From: Argentina anserina
Taxonomy: Eukaryota; Streptophyta; Magnoliopsida; Rosales; Rosaceae
Assembly (NCBI RefSeq): GCF_933775445.1
Contig: NC_065878.1
Span: forward strand, 23,262,395 to 23,326,394
DNA: 64,000 nucleotides
Direction of reading: 5' to 3'
Under the pieces are notes generated by a model. That model did not search any database. It worked only from the letters and a program-made list of their open reading frames with translations, and had not been told where the DNA came from. Positions 38,801 to 50,913 of the stretch are shown here, piece after piece; the stretch's first letter is position 1; each line of letters starts with the position of its first letter. The position numbers and the translations under genes are program-made.

Positions 38801-39289
38801 AATGAGATGAAATGGAGAAAAGAGAAAATGGAGGAAGATTTGAAGAGAGAAAAGGTACTACGGGACGATGCAAAGTTTAATTTTGACAAAAAGAAGAAAG
38901 AGTTTCTGAAGTTCCTGGCTGACAGTTCGTCGTATGCAACTCAGGCATCTCAGGTAACATCTATGACTCATTTTTTTAACAGTAAATGCGGGATTCTAAA
39001 GGCTATGTGCAAAATCCTTTGCATCTGTGATATCTATGATTTCCAACAGTGCTTTGGAAGTATGACATTACAAAATCCAACATTTTTTATGGATAAAAAT
39101 ATAGCATTACATTGGACATTAGTAACAGTTGAAATTGGAGTAAGATAGATTCTTCTGCCTTGTGTTGTTTCATTTGCCTGCTTTTTTATTAAGTTTTTAA
39201 CTGTGGCGTTTATGTTTTTGGTCTGTACGTGGCGTTTATGTTGGCAGCATCAAATTCCGATGGCGCAGAATAGGTTTACCTCAAGCTAA
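35832..39289 (+). CDS. DMS3: DMS3: SMC-hinge protein of RNA-directed DNA methylation
   Basis: In Arabidopsis DMS3 joins DRD1 and RDM1 in the DDR complex that brings RNA polymerase V to chromatin in the nucleus. Eight exons: 35832-35864, 36674-36811, 37069-37183, 37475-37700, 38005-38196, 38282-38602, 38719-38953, 39248-39289. They total 1302 nt, 433 aa, close to the family's 420. An N-terminal coiled coil (about 45-95, [20 protein letters not shown] onward) is followed by the hinge domain (about 100-341, with [25 protein letters not shown] and AISLDGGM) and a C-terminal basic coiled coil (about 355-410). There is no ATPase domain, as expected for DMS3. It lies 1.2 kb downstream of GMI1 in the same direction, and its hinge is clearly related to GMI1's. 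Intron 2 carries a duplicated 3' end. Confidence 0.93.
36952..37070 (+). repeat. 60-bp tandem duplication spanning a splice acceptor of DMS3
   Basis: Two adjacent, nearly identical units (36952-37011 and 37012-37070), each running from GATGATATGGTCTTT to TATATACAGAG, lie at the 3' end of DMS3 intron 2. Each contains a full branch/polypyrimidine region and a CAG acceptor; only the second joins the reading frame. Confidence 0.92.
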
Positions 39290-40679
39290 CGAGTACATTG
39301 ACAAGCAAGGGTACCACCAAACTACAGAAAAGGGGCAGCCTTCAAAACTTTGGCTAGCCAATCCTTCGATTGAACTCCATCCGTCTTGTGAAAGAAAACA
39401 CAGCGTTCACAAGTGGAGTGAGAGTAGAATCAGATTCAGCAAAATAGGTCGCATGGTCCTCAAATTTTTTCTGACCTGTGGATAAATTATGTACATTAGT
39501 CCAGAGGTCGCCAGCATTGAATCTCTATTGTTCTCTTTTACAGGGTTTTAGCGTATATCGTTTCTCTTTTCCAACTTACCCCTTATATTTGGACAAAACG
39601 CCGTAGTTTTATTTGAAACTTAACCTTTGCGAAAGGTACCGCTCTCCTAGGGTGACAAATTTGACATGAATTTAATGCACCACATTACATACCGAGTTGC
39701 AAGAACTGGATTTTATCAAAATAAACATGTTCAACTTAAGAGATCAGATGATAAAAAAAATGAAGTTAGCTTTGTTAATCTGATACCAAGATTGATCGTA
39801 CTCGTAAACTTATGTATTGAAGGGTGATATTGGGCCTTGAAGGCCCATTAGTCCGTTTTTAGCCCATACTATAAATCACAGTCAGTCTTCTTCTTCCTCA
39901 TCAGTTCAATTCCATTGCCACAGTGAGGCTCTCATTGTCTCCAATTCGGCGGCGAAGTGAAACCGGTCGACGGTGAGTTGCTTTCTCTCTTTCTGGGTCT
40001 TCATTTCTGGTTGTAGCAGATGTTGGCATGTTTGATTCAAAGCCCTAAAAGACTGTTTGCTAATTGAAGCTAAGATTACTCGTTGTGGATTGCGAGGTTT
40101 TGTAATTGGCAAAAAAAGCAGCTATCTTTACTCTTATTTATGCATTAGGGAATCTGGGTTTGGTTTATTTAGAGCTAATTCATTGAGATAGTGATGTTTG
40201 CTGTAAACCCCTAAAGCCCTAAATTGAGGTTTTTGTTTGTTTGAATGAATAGAGAGAATGATTGTTGAAATAGTGATGCTGGTTTATCATTTTGAGGAAT
40301 TTAGATTTGAATGTTGTGAAGTGTAACATTGATATGAAGGAAATTGAGCTCAGGGTGTGTATACATAAATCAAGAAAGTTTAGATATTGTAACTTGATTA
40401 AGGAACTTGCTGATATGTTTCTTCATTATATTGGGTTTGTTTGCTATGGGGTTTGTACTATCCAGTTTGAAGTGATTACTTTGTTTTTGAGTTTTGATCT
40501 TTTGAACTTTAGGAATTGGAAGTGATTCTGTTCTGTGTCGCAATCCATCAGTAGTGGAGGTGTTTCTGTTTGTGCTTTGTTTTGCTAGAAGTTCAATGAT
40601 TTTGACTTGAGAGTTTGTTAACATATGTAGTCTTTTTCTTCTAATAATGGTTTGGCAGAGAGCTGTAGGACGTAAATCT
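39290..40679 (+). other. DMS3 3' flank, and promoter and leader of the mS34 gene
   Basis: 39290-39560 is the likely DMS3 3' UTR. From about 39890 there is a leader-like exon ending at a GACGGTGAGTTG donor (about 39972). A leader intron then runs to a TTTGGCAG acceptor at about 40658, just upstream of the coding start. Confidence 0.5.
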
Positions 40680-41066
40680 ATGGCAGGCCAGGCTGCAAAG
40701 TCAGTTGCAAAGGCAATTGGGGAGTACCAGTACCCATGGCGCGAGAAGTTGGTAAAATACAAGAGTGAGCTATCCAAGGGTGTTTGGGGTTATTGGCATC
40801 TAGGGGCTTGGAAGGCGTCTGAAATTAGTGCTCGTCATCGAGCTAGACTTCGGAAGGAAGTCCTCCTTGCAGGACAGGATTGGCCATATGATCCAGAGAG
40901 GAAAGAGATGAGGACAAAGAGGAAGGGGCACAAAGTTGACAGGATAGCTGCTGAGAAACGGGAGAACACTGCCAGGTTGATGGAGAAGATGCCTGACCTG
41001 TTGCTTCAGTACAAGAAGCGCAGATGGGAGAAGAAGATGAAGGAAGAAGACAAGGCCAAGCCCTGA
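40680..41066 (+). CDS. mitochondrial small-subunit ribosomal protein mS34
   Basis: A single coding exon of 128 aa, very basic. The core YPWREKLVKYKSELSKGVWG, then WHLGAWK, ARHRARLRKEVLLAGQDWPY and RKEMRTKRKGHK matches plant mS34 (28S ribosomal protein S34-like), a component of the mitochondrial ribosome small subunit. The start chosen is the first Met after the leader-intron acceptor (ATGGCAGGCCAG); no in-frame Met lies between the acceptor and it. The C-terminus ends in a charged Lys/Glu helix. Single-copy housekeeping gene; nothing broken. Confidence 0.8.
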   Translation: MAGQAAKSVAKAIGEYQYPWREKLVKYKSELSKGVWGYWHLGAWKASEISARHRARLRKEVLLAGQDWPYDPERKEMRTKRKGHKVDRIAAEKRENTARLMEKMPDLLLQYKKRRWEKKMKEEDKAKP

Positions 41067-41521
41067 TCTCGTGTCAAATTTTGCACTCTGTTGGAAGTAC
41101 ATGCTGGTAATAACTACATCAAGATATGTTTGAATCATCAGAGAACATACCGATCAGAAGACATACAATTTAGCAGCTTTCTTCCTTTGTACTTTTAAGC
41201 AGAACATGTACTCCTTGTTGCTGTCAATTTAAGCTCCAACCCCCTAATTGTGTTCATGCCAGCATTGCTTTATCGTTGAGAACCTCACACACTGCAATCA
41301 GTGTCAACTGTTGTGAATGCGCCAACAAGCTTTCACTATTTGAACAATTTGTGTGCGAGTTTTACAAGTTATGTCATGATCCCTGATTTCTCAGACAAGT
41401 ATACATTTCTACCCGAACCATGTACTTGGAAAATACCTGATTGAAAGTTCATTTGATACTCTTCATTGCTTATCCATCGATCTCAAAAATGGAAGGACAA
41501 AGATAAAAGGTACAAAAAAAT
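41067..41521. other. mS34 3' UTR and spacer
   Basis: No coding signal; the first 200 bp are probably 3' UTR. Confidence 0.45.
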
Positions 41522-41593
41522 AGGTTCTACCGAGATTTGAACTCGGGTTACTGGATTCAGAGTCCAATGTCCTGACCACTAGACCATAGAACC
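41522..41593 (-). tRNA. tRNA-Gln (CUG anticodon)
   Basis: On the minus strand a full 72-nt cloverleaf can be folded: acceptor stem GGTTCTA/TAGAACC (7 perfect pairs), an A-box TGGTCTAGTGG in the D arm, anticodon stem TTGGA/TCCAG with loop CTCTGAA (anticodon CTG), and T stem CCGAG/CTCGG with loop TTCAAAT. There is no intron and CCA is not encoded, as expected for a nuclear plant tRNA gene. It lies between mS34 and the JmjC gene. Confidence 0.95.
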
Positions 41594-42419
41594 ATTTGGT
41601 GATAATTTAACTCTGTGTCTCTATATTCCCATGATTTCCATATGAAGTCAAAGATACAAACGGTTGATCTCAAAGCAACACTGAGCTAGCAAACAAGTCT
41701 ACTTCTAGTCCGCTAACATGGTATCATTCCCCAACAGACAACCTTACCTCGAAACTCCCACACTCTCTTGGAGTCTTGGTCTTCTCACTTTTAACCTCCA
41801 TGAGGCCGTACGACGTAGGACACACACATGTGCCTTGTCCTTTCACTCAGCACCACTGTCATCAACATCATTTGTCACTGAAAATAACCCACTTTGCATC
41901 ACCCATTGTTTTCAATAATTACTGCCTCGGAACCCGCGCAGCTGAATCGTTAATGCCAATTAGTTACTGTACCCCTTTCGGCCCAGCCATTAAATTACTT
42001 GTCTCTCTCTCGGCTATTATTTTGCTCAGCTTTTATTACTGTGTAACTGTGATGACTAATTTAGAGAAAAGATTCTCATTCTGTGCTTGAGAAATGTGGG
42101 AGCTTTGAGCTGTTGTTTCGTCTCCAAAGGTGAGTTCTTTGGGTTTTGCTTTGTGCTTTGCATTTGAGAAATGAGATGAATGTTTGAGGAGTTGTGAGTG
42201 TTTTGTCTCTGAAAGTTGGTTTCATGGTTTGTCATTTTGTGGTTGAATTTGATGGATGAGAGGGTGGTTTGATTGTTTTGTGTGCAAAGGTTGGAGCTTT
42301 AGTTTTTGTTTGTGAATTTTTGTCTCTAAAGGTTGTTTTTTTTTAGATGGTTGATGATTGAGTAAGAAAAAGATGGTTGATGATTGAGTGAGAGAAAGGT
42401 GGGAGCTTTTTGAGTGAGG
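41594..42419 (+). other. promoter and leader of the JmjC demethylase gene
   Basis: Presumed promoter, then a leader from about 42080. GT-rich sequence at 42120-42400 could hold a leader intron starting at AAAGGTGAGTTC (about 42130). No other gene seen. Confidence 0.45.
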
Positions 42420-45400
42420 ATGGAGAAGGGGAAGGGTGTAAGGGAGGTTGGGAATGGTGGAAATGAGGGTGGAGGAGGTGAGAAGGGTGATCAGAGAAGA
42501 AAGAGAATTGAGGGAAAAAGTGATGAAATTTTGGGGAGTGGGGATCTGGGAATTGGTGGTGAGGAGTGGTTTGGTGGTGGAAATGGCGGTGATGGAGGAG
42601 TGAGTGGTGTTGGTGATGAGATTGCACGCCTTTTTGGTGAAGTGGATGTTGGTGGTGTTGGTCTTGGTGGTGGAGGTGTGAGCTTCTGGGGTGGTGGAAA
42701 TGGTGGAGGGGTTGAGATTGGCGGTGGTCAAGCTTTTGGTCTTGAAGATGAAGGTGGGTTTGGTGAGAAGTTTCAGTTTGGTGGCGGTTTGGGTGGCCTG
42801 GATGGTGGTGGAGGGATTCAGTTATGGGAGATTGAAGGTCTTGGTGGTGAAGGAATGCATGGCCTGTTTGATAGAAATGGTCAGTTTTGGGGTGGTGAGG
42901 CCTCTGGTATTGATAATCAAACAGTTGAGGCTGGAGAATGTCGGGCTGGAAATGGAGATGAGGTTGGGGAAAATCGGGCTGATAATGGAGGTGAGATTGG
43001 GGAAAGTCGGGCTGTTGGTGGAGCTGGGGAGAGTCAGGCTGGAAATTGTGAAAGTGGAGGTGGCGCTGAAGGGTCAAAAGGTAAGCGTGGGAGGCCAAAA
43101 GGATCAAAGAACAAGAAGAAAATTATAGAAGCTAAAGAGGGTACTGTAGGGTTGATTGGAACTGGAAGTGTTGATGTGGGTGGAGAAGAGAGTGTAACGC
43201 CAAAGAGAAAGCTAGGTCGACCAAAGGGTTCGAAGAATAAAAAGAAGGCTCTTGTAAATGATGAAAATGGGGGTGAGCCTGATGGGGGTGAAGAAAGTAA
43301 GGTGTTGGTTGGGAATGAGAGTGTAATGCCAAAGAGCAAGCTAGGTCGACCAAAGGGTTCCAAGAAAAACAAAAAGGCTCTTGCAAATGATGGAAATGGG
43401 GATGAAGAAAGTAAGGGATTAGTTGGGAATGAGAGTGTTGGGCCAAAGAGAAAGGTTAGTCAACCAAAGGGTCCAAAGACCAAGAGAAATCGTACAGGTG
43501 TGGAAGATGATGGCGTTTCAAAAGACATGGGGGCTGTTGCCAAAGGGATTGAGAAATCTTCTCAGAGTCAGCTTACCGGTTTGGAGAAAGAAATGCTTCA
43601 CATTGAGCAAAGTGGGAAAAAGGTAGCTATTGAGTCTGCTGGTCGTGAAGTTAAAAACGAGGTACTGCAGTTGAATAAAAGGTGTGCCTGGCCCAGGAAG
43701 ATAACTCCTGGAATTAATTCAATGTCAAATGAAACTTTTGGCAGAACTTGCACTGGTGGACCAATAATGTTCTTCATGGGTTTGGAAAATGAATATCCGG
43801 TTCTTGGAAGCAAGGATGATAATCAGTTGCCTGATGTCCAGCCAAAGGTTAACCTTGTGGAAACAGGAAATCAGTATGTTCCTGGTAAAACTATGGTTGC
43901 TACTGATGGTAATGAGATGCATGTTCTTACAGGTGTGAAAGATATGAAATTGTATAAGAAGGAAGCTGTGAATGGTAAGGAGGGTAGAGGTACAGTTCAG
44001 CAAAATGGCAAGCGTGGTCGGCCAAAGCGTTCAGCTAAGAAGGAAAATGTTTCACGTGATGAAATAAGGGAAATGCCAGGTGAAATCATGGGTGGTATGG
44101 GAAATGGGAGGTCTATGCTTGAAGGTATGGAAGATGGTGGAATGGGCATGGATGCCTCTATGGCCATTGATGTTGGAAGTGAAAGTGTTCAGGTGAAGAA
44201 GAAGCGTGGTCGGCCAAAGGGGTCAACCAACAATAAAGATCATGATGTTAAAAAAAAGCAGGAAATATTTAGCAATGTTGAGGGCAGCACTGAAGAGACT
44301 GTATGGTCAACAGCCACCGTAATCAATAGCACCAAACTTGCAGGAGAGCAAGTTTTGAGATTGTGTAGTGAAACTAATGGTTGGAAGGATATCCAAACAA
44401 AGGATGAGTATAGCCAACTAAAGGAAATTGAAGAGAAGTTTGAGAATATGGTGGTGGGTAATGATGGTGATGGTAATGGTGCTCCTATGGTGAGTTCAAA
44501 CAATGAGCGGACTATTAATGTGGGCAAGAAAGAGAAGGGAATGTCTGCAGCCTGTGGTAGTAATGTAGGTGGAAATGAGGTTATTCAACATAAAAGGCCT
44601 GGTCGACGTGCAAACAAGAGACCAATTGCTTTTGTTGGAGAAGATCAGAGTCGGGAAGGAGAAGATGTTAGAAAAATTGATTCTAGAGATGAGAGCTCAA
44701 AGAGAAAACTAGGCCGGCCTAAGAAGAAGAGACAAATCATTCGTCCTGAAGCCTTGAGTGATGTCACAGTACTGATGCATCAAAACTATTTGAAGGACTT
44801 GAGTTTCCCTACAATGCAAGTAAAGAGTTCTGAAGATACTGAAAAAAGGTTACAGAAGAGGCCTAGAGGGAGACCCAGGAAGATCAGCAACCAACCAGTA
44901 AATCACTGTGAGTTCCGTACTGGGAAATTAAAGAACTCAAATGATACTGAGAAAAAATTGTGTAAAAGGCCTAGAGGAAGACCCAGGAAGATCAGCAACC
45001 AACCAGTGAATCACTGTGAGTTCCATACTGAGAAATTAAAGAACTCAGAAGATACTGAGAAAAAGTTGTGTAAGAGACCTAGAGGGAGACCCAAGAAGAT
45101 CAGCAACCAACCAATAAATCATGGTGAGTTCCGTACTCAGCTATTAAAGAACTCAGAGAATACTGAGAAAAAGTTGCAGTACAGGCCTAGAGGTAAGAGG
45201 CCTAGAGGGAGACCCAGATTGTTCAGCAACCTACAAAATCGCAGTGACTTCCGTGCTCGGAAATTAAAGAACCTTGAACATACTCAGCTAAAATTATGTA
45301 AGAGACCAAGAGGAAGACCCAGGAAGTTTGGCAACTTGCAAGCTCATGCCAGATACCTTAAACATGAAATATATACTGATACATTGGTGAGTTATCCCAA

Positions 45401-48400
45401 GTTTCCCTCAATTAAGACCAGGTTTACTTGATAGGGAGTATTGAAGTAACCACTTCCTTTGTACTAATATTGTGTATAACCCAACTCCTATGCATTATTT
45501 TGTTGATGCATTGCCTAATTCCCATTCAAAAGTTATCCACTCTGACCTTTTTTTTTTTTTTTCTGTTTTAGGAGAGAAAAGAACGTTTATGGTGCCACCA
45601 GTGCTTGAGGAATGACAGAAATGGTGTCGTCAGTTGTTTAAAATGCAGAAAGAAACACTATTGCTATGACTGCCTTGCAAAGTGGTAACGGAATCTTCAT
45701 TTCATTTTCTCCATATACATTATTAGTAAAGCATCTTACAAGTTCTAGCATGTGTTCTGATCAGTTATCACAAAGTACATGCCTTGTTGAAAATGTTTAA
45801 AAGTTGTGTTCATGATTGTCAGTTGATTCCTGTGTGTTAATTCATATTGCTGAAATAAGTGAATCCCACTTATTGGATCTGATGGCGTATTTTCATATAA
45901 ATGAAAACAGGTACCCTGAGAAGACGAAAGAGGACATAGAAATTGCTTGCCCATATTGTCGTGCGAATTGCAACTGCAGAATATGCCTCAAGGAGGATTT
46001 AGACGTGTTGGTGTGTGCATGATGTTAATTTTCAGTTACTCTTGTTCTGCATTAATACTTTTTAATTTTTACCGTTTGAGGCTAAAATGTGTACTACTTT
46101 TGCAGCCTGGGCATGAAGAAACAGATACAAATACTAGATTGGAAAAATTACTTTACTTACTGTGCAAAACTCTGCCTCTCCTTAAGCATATTCAACAGGA
46201 GCAGATATCTGAATTAGATGCTGAAAGTAGTATACGTGGTATAGTAAATTAAATTTTTTCTTTTATGTTGAGTCTTTAGGCTGACTGACCGGTTAAGAAG
46301 TGAGCATGCTTCATGAAAACGTTTTTTTTCACAGGTTTACAATTGACAGAAGAGGATCTCCCGAGGTCTATACTAGAGGATGATGATCGAGTGTACTGGT
46401 ATAATCTCAATTCTCCCGCAAGATCAAAATTGAATCTCTAGTTATCCATTTTATAAATACAGGCTCACACATGTATATATAATTATATATCGACGTCGAT
46501 TTCATTGTGACTATATTACCCTAATGGGTACGATTGGCCTGACTACTTGCATTTTTTTCTGTGTTGGGCTTAGGGAGAAAATCAATGAACCATATCTGAA
46601 AATAAATTTATGATATTGTAATTATCAGGATTGCATATCTCATTTCATCCTATAGCATGTGTTTGGCGAATTATATTTGTTGTTACCTCAGAAAAGTGTT
46701 TCAACCAATACTTGAAAAAATTACCATATCTCTGTACTAGCTTCTCAGTCTGCAATGTTTATGTGATGTCCCATGGAGTGATTGCTATATGTCTTTGGTT
46801 TTACTCTGTGCATTCTCAGAATTCGGAACTGGAGGGCTCTGGTCATATCTCTTAGATTTGAGAATTCTTAATTTCTTTTCAACCTATTTATCAGTTGAAT
46901 GTGTTTATAATCTCCATTCAAGTTTGTGACCATGGACAAATTCAACAGTGACAAATGCAATACATCCATTGTCAATTTCCACAGAAGCTGCCCCAATCCT
47001 GATTGTTCTTACGACCTCTGTCTAACTTGTTGCTGGGAACTAAGGAAAGGATGTCAACTTGGAGGCAGTGAATCAGAATCTTCTATTCAACGGTTTTATG
47101 AAGGAGACTGTAGAAGTTCAGTATCAGATGGCCAGATTCCTGAAGTGAATGAAAATAATTTGCAGAGCTCACCAGTAAATGAGTTCACGAATGATATATC
47201 TTCTGAGTTTCCCCATTGGAAAGCAGAGGTTGATGGTAGGATTCCTTGTCCGCCAAAAGCACAGGGAGGTTGTGGTACCCAAATACTTGGACTCAGATGT
47301 ATATTTGAAGCTAATTGGGTTGAAAAACTAATTTTGAGCTCTGAGAATCTCACTGTACATTATCAATCTTCAGATTTTGATTTTTCTCAAGGTTGTTCTG
47401 CATGTCATTCTATCAGTTCTGCATGCAATGGTGTAAACGCTTTGGAAGTGAGGCATGCAGCTGATAGAATGGACTGTTTTGATAACTTAATATACTGCCC
47501 AGATTCTGTACATTTGGGAAACAATGACATTGAGCATTTTCAATTACACTGGAGGAGAGGGGAACCCGTTGTAGTTAGAAATGTACTTGAAAAGGCTACT
47601 GGCCTTAGCTGGGAACCAATGGTAATGTGGAGGGCTTTTATTGGGGCAAAAAAAGTATTGAAAGAGGAAGCAGTGAAGGTCAAAGCCATTGATTGCCTTG
47701 ATTGGTGCGAGGTATGTGACTATGTGTGCATTTTCAACAGATTGCAATTCACTCTTTCTATCTGCTCTAGGTTTTAATTTTCTATCTGTTGTCGCAAGAT
47801 CTTGATTTTCGTAATTAGACTGCTATTGGGACGATTTTAAGTCACTTCCATTGTTGTCTTGCAGGTTGACATTAATATGTATCAGTTCTTCAAGGGCTAC
47901 ATTGAGGGTCGTAAATACACTAATGGGTGGCCTGAGATGTTAAAGCTGAAGGATTGGCCTCCATCAAATCTTTTTGAAGAGTGTTTGCCCAGGCACGGTG
48001 CTGAATATATGACCATGCTTCCCTTTAGTGACTATACCCATCCCAAATCAGGTGTTCTAAATCTTGCAACAAGGCTTCCTACTGCTTTGAAGCCAGATTT
48101 GGGTCCTAAGACATACATTGCTTATGGAACTATGGAGGAGCTTGGTAGAGGAGATTCGGTGACAAAACTGCATTGTGACATCTCAGATGCGGTACACATT
48201 TCTTCTGCATCATTTTCTTTATCAAATCTCAATTAGTTCTTTGTTAGCAAACTTTTCCTCTTGTTATGCCTATCTTTTTCCATCTCTTATGTGATTTTAA
48301 CTCATTAAGTGGTACTGTTTGTGTAATTATTCTTTAGGTTAATGTGTTGACTCATGCAACAGAAGTAAAGATTCTTCCGGAGCAGGCTAAAATTATTGAT

Positions 48401-49854
48401 AGTTTGCAGAAGGAATATGAAGCTGAAGATGAAATTATTGGAGGAACTCCATGTAATAACAAACACGGTGAGCCTGCTAATGTGACAGAAGACGTGAATG
48501 TTGTCGTTGAGACCAATCCCTTGCAACAGAAATCTTCTGGAGATCTTATCAGCCGAAAAGAGTCCTTGGAGTCTGGGTTAGATTCATATAGAAGTAGTCG
48601 AAGTGATTATGAATCTGACATTGCATATGGAGGTGCCGTTTGGGACATTTTCCGTCGGCAAGATGTACCCAAGTTAATAGAGTACTTGCTGAAGCATCAG
48701 AAGGAATTTCGCCACATTAGTAATCTTCCTGTGAAATCAGTGAGCGTCATCTCCTATTAACATATCAAAATTTTAAGTCAAGTCGATCTAAGCTGATGTA
48801 CTGCTCTCGCATTTCCTTCTAGGTTATTCATCCTATTCATGACCAGACCCTTTATCTAGATGAGAAGCATAAAAAGAAGCTCAAGGAAGAATTTGGTAAG
48901 ATAATAAACTGCTTATGTATACCCAGCCATCTTGTTGAGCATAATTACAATTATTAATGTGAATTACTTTCAGGTGTTGAACCCTGGACATTTGAGCAAC
49001 ACCTTGGTGAGGCTGTTTTCATTCCTGCTGGGTGCCCACATCAAGTGAGAAATAGACAAGTGAGGTTTCTTCCCATCGATATCTGTAGTTTACACAGCTT
49101 TGTTTATTTTAGAAGTGCTAGGAGAACAATGTTTGTTAAGCTTAAGATTTTGTCAAAAGTAGAATTGTCGAGGAACATTAGGCTTTCTTCTCAATCACTA
49201 GGATCATATCATTCCACCACACTTCTGATATTTAGTCACTCGTCTTACGTGATAATGGTTGACGCTGTACTCCTTTTCTTTTCAGTCGTGCATTAAAGTA
49301 GCCCTCGATTTTGTCTCCCCTGAAAATGTTCAAGAATGCATTCGATTAACAGAGGAGTTTCGCTTGCTTCCAGAAAACCATGGATCCAGAGAAGATAAAC
49401 TGGAGGTATGTTTTATTCTGAATTGTTCGTAGAGCACATTACCTCGAATTGTATTTGCATTTGCTGTTGCTGATTCTTGTATTATTCTTGCAATTGGCAT
49501 ATCTAGAGATGTTCATTGAATTCAGATGTATTGGTTTATAGGTAAAGAAGATGGCACTGTATGCAGCAAGTGATGCCATAAGTGAAGCTGAATCTCTGAA
49601 GTCAAAAATCAGGTAAGAATGATCCTAATCTGGACCTCACAATATATTTTTTATTGAATGTTAAATAGGATAAGACATTAGACATGTGTTCATAGATGAA
49701 ATGCATATATCACTTGAGGAGTTGTTATGATCAAACATCTTGCTTCACAGTGTACGTTATGTCTATCTCATTATATAATTTCATATCTATGCTTATTGCC
49801 TTACTGGCTTCTGACAGTTTTAATATGTCTTGCAGTTCAAATGAGACAGCATAG
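42420..49854 (+). CDS. JmjC histone H3K9 demethylase, KDM3/JMJ25 type
   Basis: 13 exons, 5238 nt, 1745 aa: 42420-45386, 45572-45684, 45911-46010, 46106-46238, 46335-46398, 46949-47711, 47865-48191, 48338-48739, 48823-48895, 48974-49059, 49286-49405, 49542-49612, 49836-49854. The first exon (989 codons) is Gly-rich, then carries about 11 AT-hook cores ([22 protein letters not shown]) that should bind AT-rich DNA. A RING-like Cys cluster follows (about 995-1060, WCHQCLRND to [10 protein letters not shown]), then a second Cys-rich block (about 1127-1145). The JmjC domain starts near 1320; the Fe(II) ligands appear as HCD (about 1481) and the His of GCPHQ (about 1668), so catalysis is likely intact. 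Family role: Fe(II)/2-oxoglutarate-dependent removal of H3K9me1/2 in the nucleus. Group members in Arabidopsis are JMJ24-27, JMJ29 and IBM1/JMJ25; I cannot pick one. Confidence 0.92.
44820..45345 (+). repeat. five tandem 37-codon AT-hook repeats inside exon 1
   Basis: A unit of about 111 nt is repeated five times. Each unit has [14 protein letters not shown] sequence, then RPRGRPRK, then [15 protein letters not shown] sequence. The first three copies are nearly identical; the fourth carries a small internal duplication ([12 protein letters not shown]) and the fifth is diverged. The frame is kept throughout, so the array expanded as protein-coding sequence. Confidence 0.9.
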
Positions 49855-50560
49855 TTGAGGATCTCGATTGGTTCAGTTTAGTTGGAGGTAATATCTTGTT
49901 GTAGAATAGCTCGGGTTTTGTATATCTGTTAGGCTACAGTTTTGGTATATGTGCATATTTTGTTACCTCCTAGACTAGATTTTATAATTACGAGGCACAA
50001 GTTTTGTTCATAAATGTCAATTTCTTCACTTGGCAGCAGATATTGTAGCCTATTTTGTTGCATCAGTTGTACAGAACGAACAATTCATCCTAACTAATAT
50101 AGAGCAGCTCTCATGGTGCATCTGTATTGCTTTCCTTGATCATTGCATCTCAGGCTCTCAGCTACATTATACGGTATAATGTAGAGGGTGACACTAAGAA
50201 GAATTCATTCCCTTCCATAAGGTTATAACTTTCATTTCAGATCTCTCTATCAATCCCACCAAATGTAACAGTTGAAGTGCTCAATCAAGTCTCGAGTCAA
50301 ATTTTATCACCAAAAATGGCTATAGCTGATGCAATTGTCTAGGCAGTCTTTTGATGTCAGTAAGAAATGAGCAAAAAGTTCAAATGAACAAAAAGAGTAA
50401 AAACTATCAACCACTTATATCTCATGGTGAATCACGTGGATATCAAAGTTCAGTGTTTAGTGCCATCAATAGGAGCATACTCTTTAACATTCATGCTATG
50501 ATCAGCTTTGTCAAGAGAATTTCAAGGGAAAAGGAAAATGAACTTTCAACAACTCTTCCA
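49855..50560. other. JmjC gene 3' flank
   Basis: Likely 3' UTR to about 50130, then spacer. An 11-bp perfect inverted repeat (CTACATTATAC/GTATAATGTAG) occurs at 50162-50184. No gene seen. Confidence 0.45.
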
Positions 50561-50913
50561 AACTAATTAGTATCTCCAGTAAACTGTGTGTCATCATGTG
50601 AATTGCAAGTGAAGTAAAGTTGTAAAACTAATGTAGAGAGAGAGAATCAAATTTGTCGCACACTCCATCATGTTTATCACATGTCCACCATTTTAAGTAA
50701 ACGTAAGTGTCATTTTTCTTAATAAATTTATAACTATATTATAAAAACTAATTAGTATCTCCAGTAAACTGTGTGTCATGTGAATTGCAAGTGAAGTTGT
50801 AAAATTAATATAGATAGAAGCAAATTTGTCGCACACTCTATCATGTACATCACTCTAAGTAAACGTCAAGTGTATTTTTTTTTACTAAATTTATAATTAT
50901 AGTATTATAAAAA
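50561..50913. repeat. direct repeat of about 185 bp, two copies
   Basis: Copy one starts at 50561 and copy two at 50746, both with AACTAATTAGTATCTCCAG. They stay alignable to about 50913 with small indels, through GTCGCACACTC and AAGTAAACGT. No terminal inverted repeats or coding potential; an old local duplication in the spacer. Confidence 0.85.

Noticed and set aside
42343..43107. 254-codon His/Gln-rich open frame on the minus strand
   Set aside because: Antisense shadow of the Gly-rich, GGT-rich first exon of the JmjC gene; composition mirrors the sense codons.
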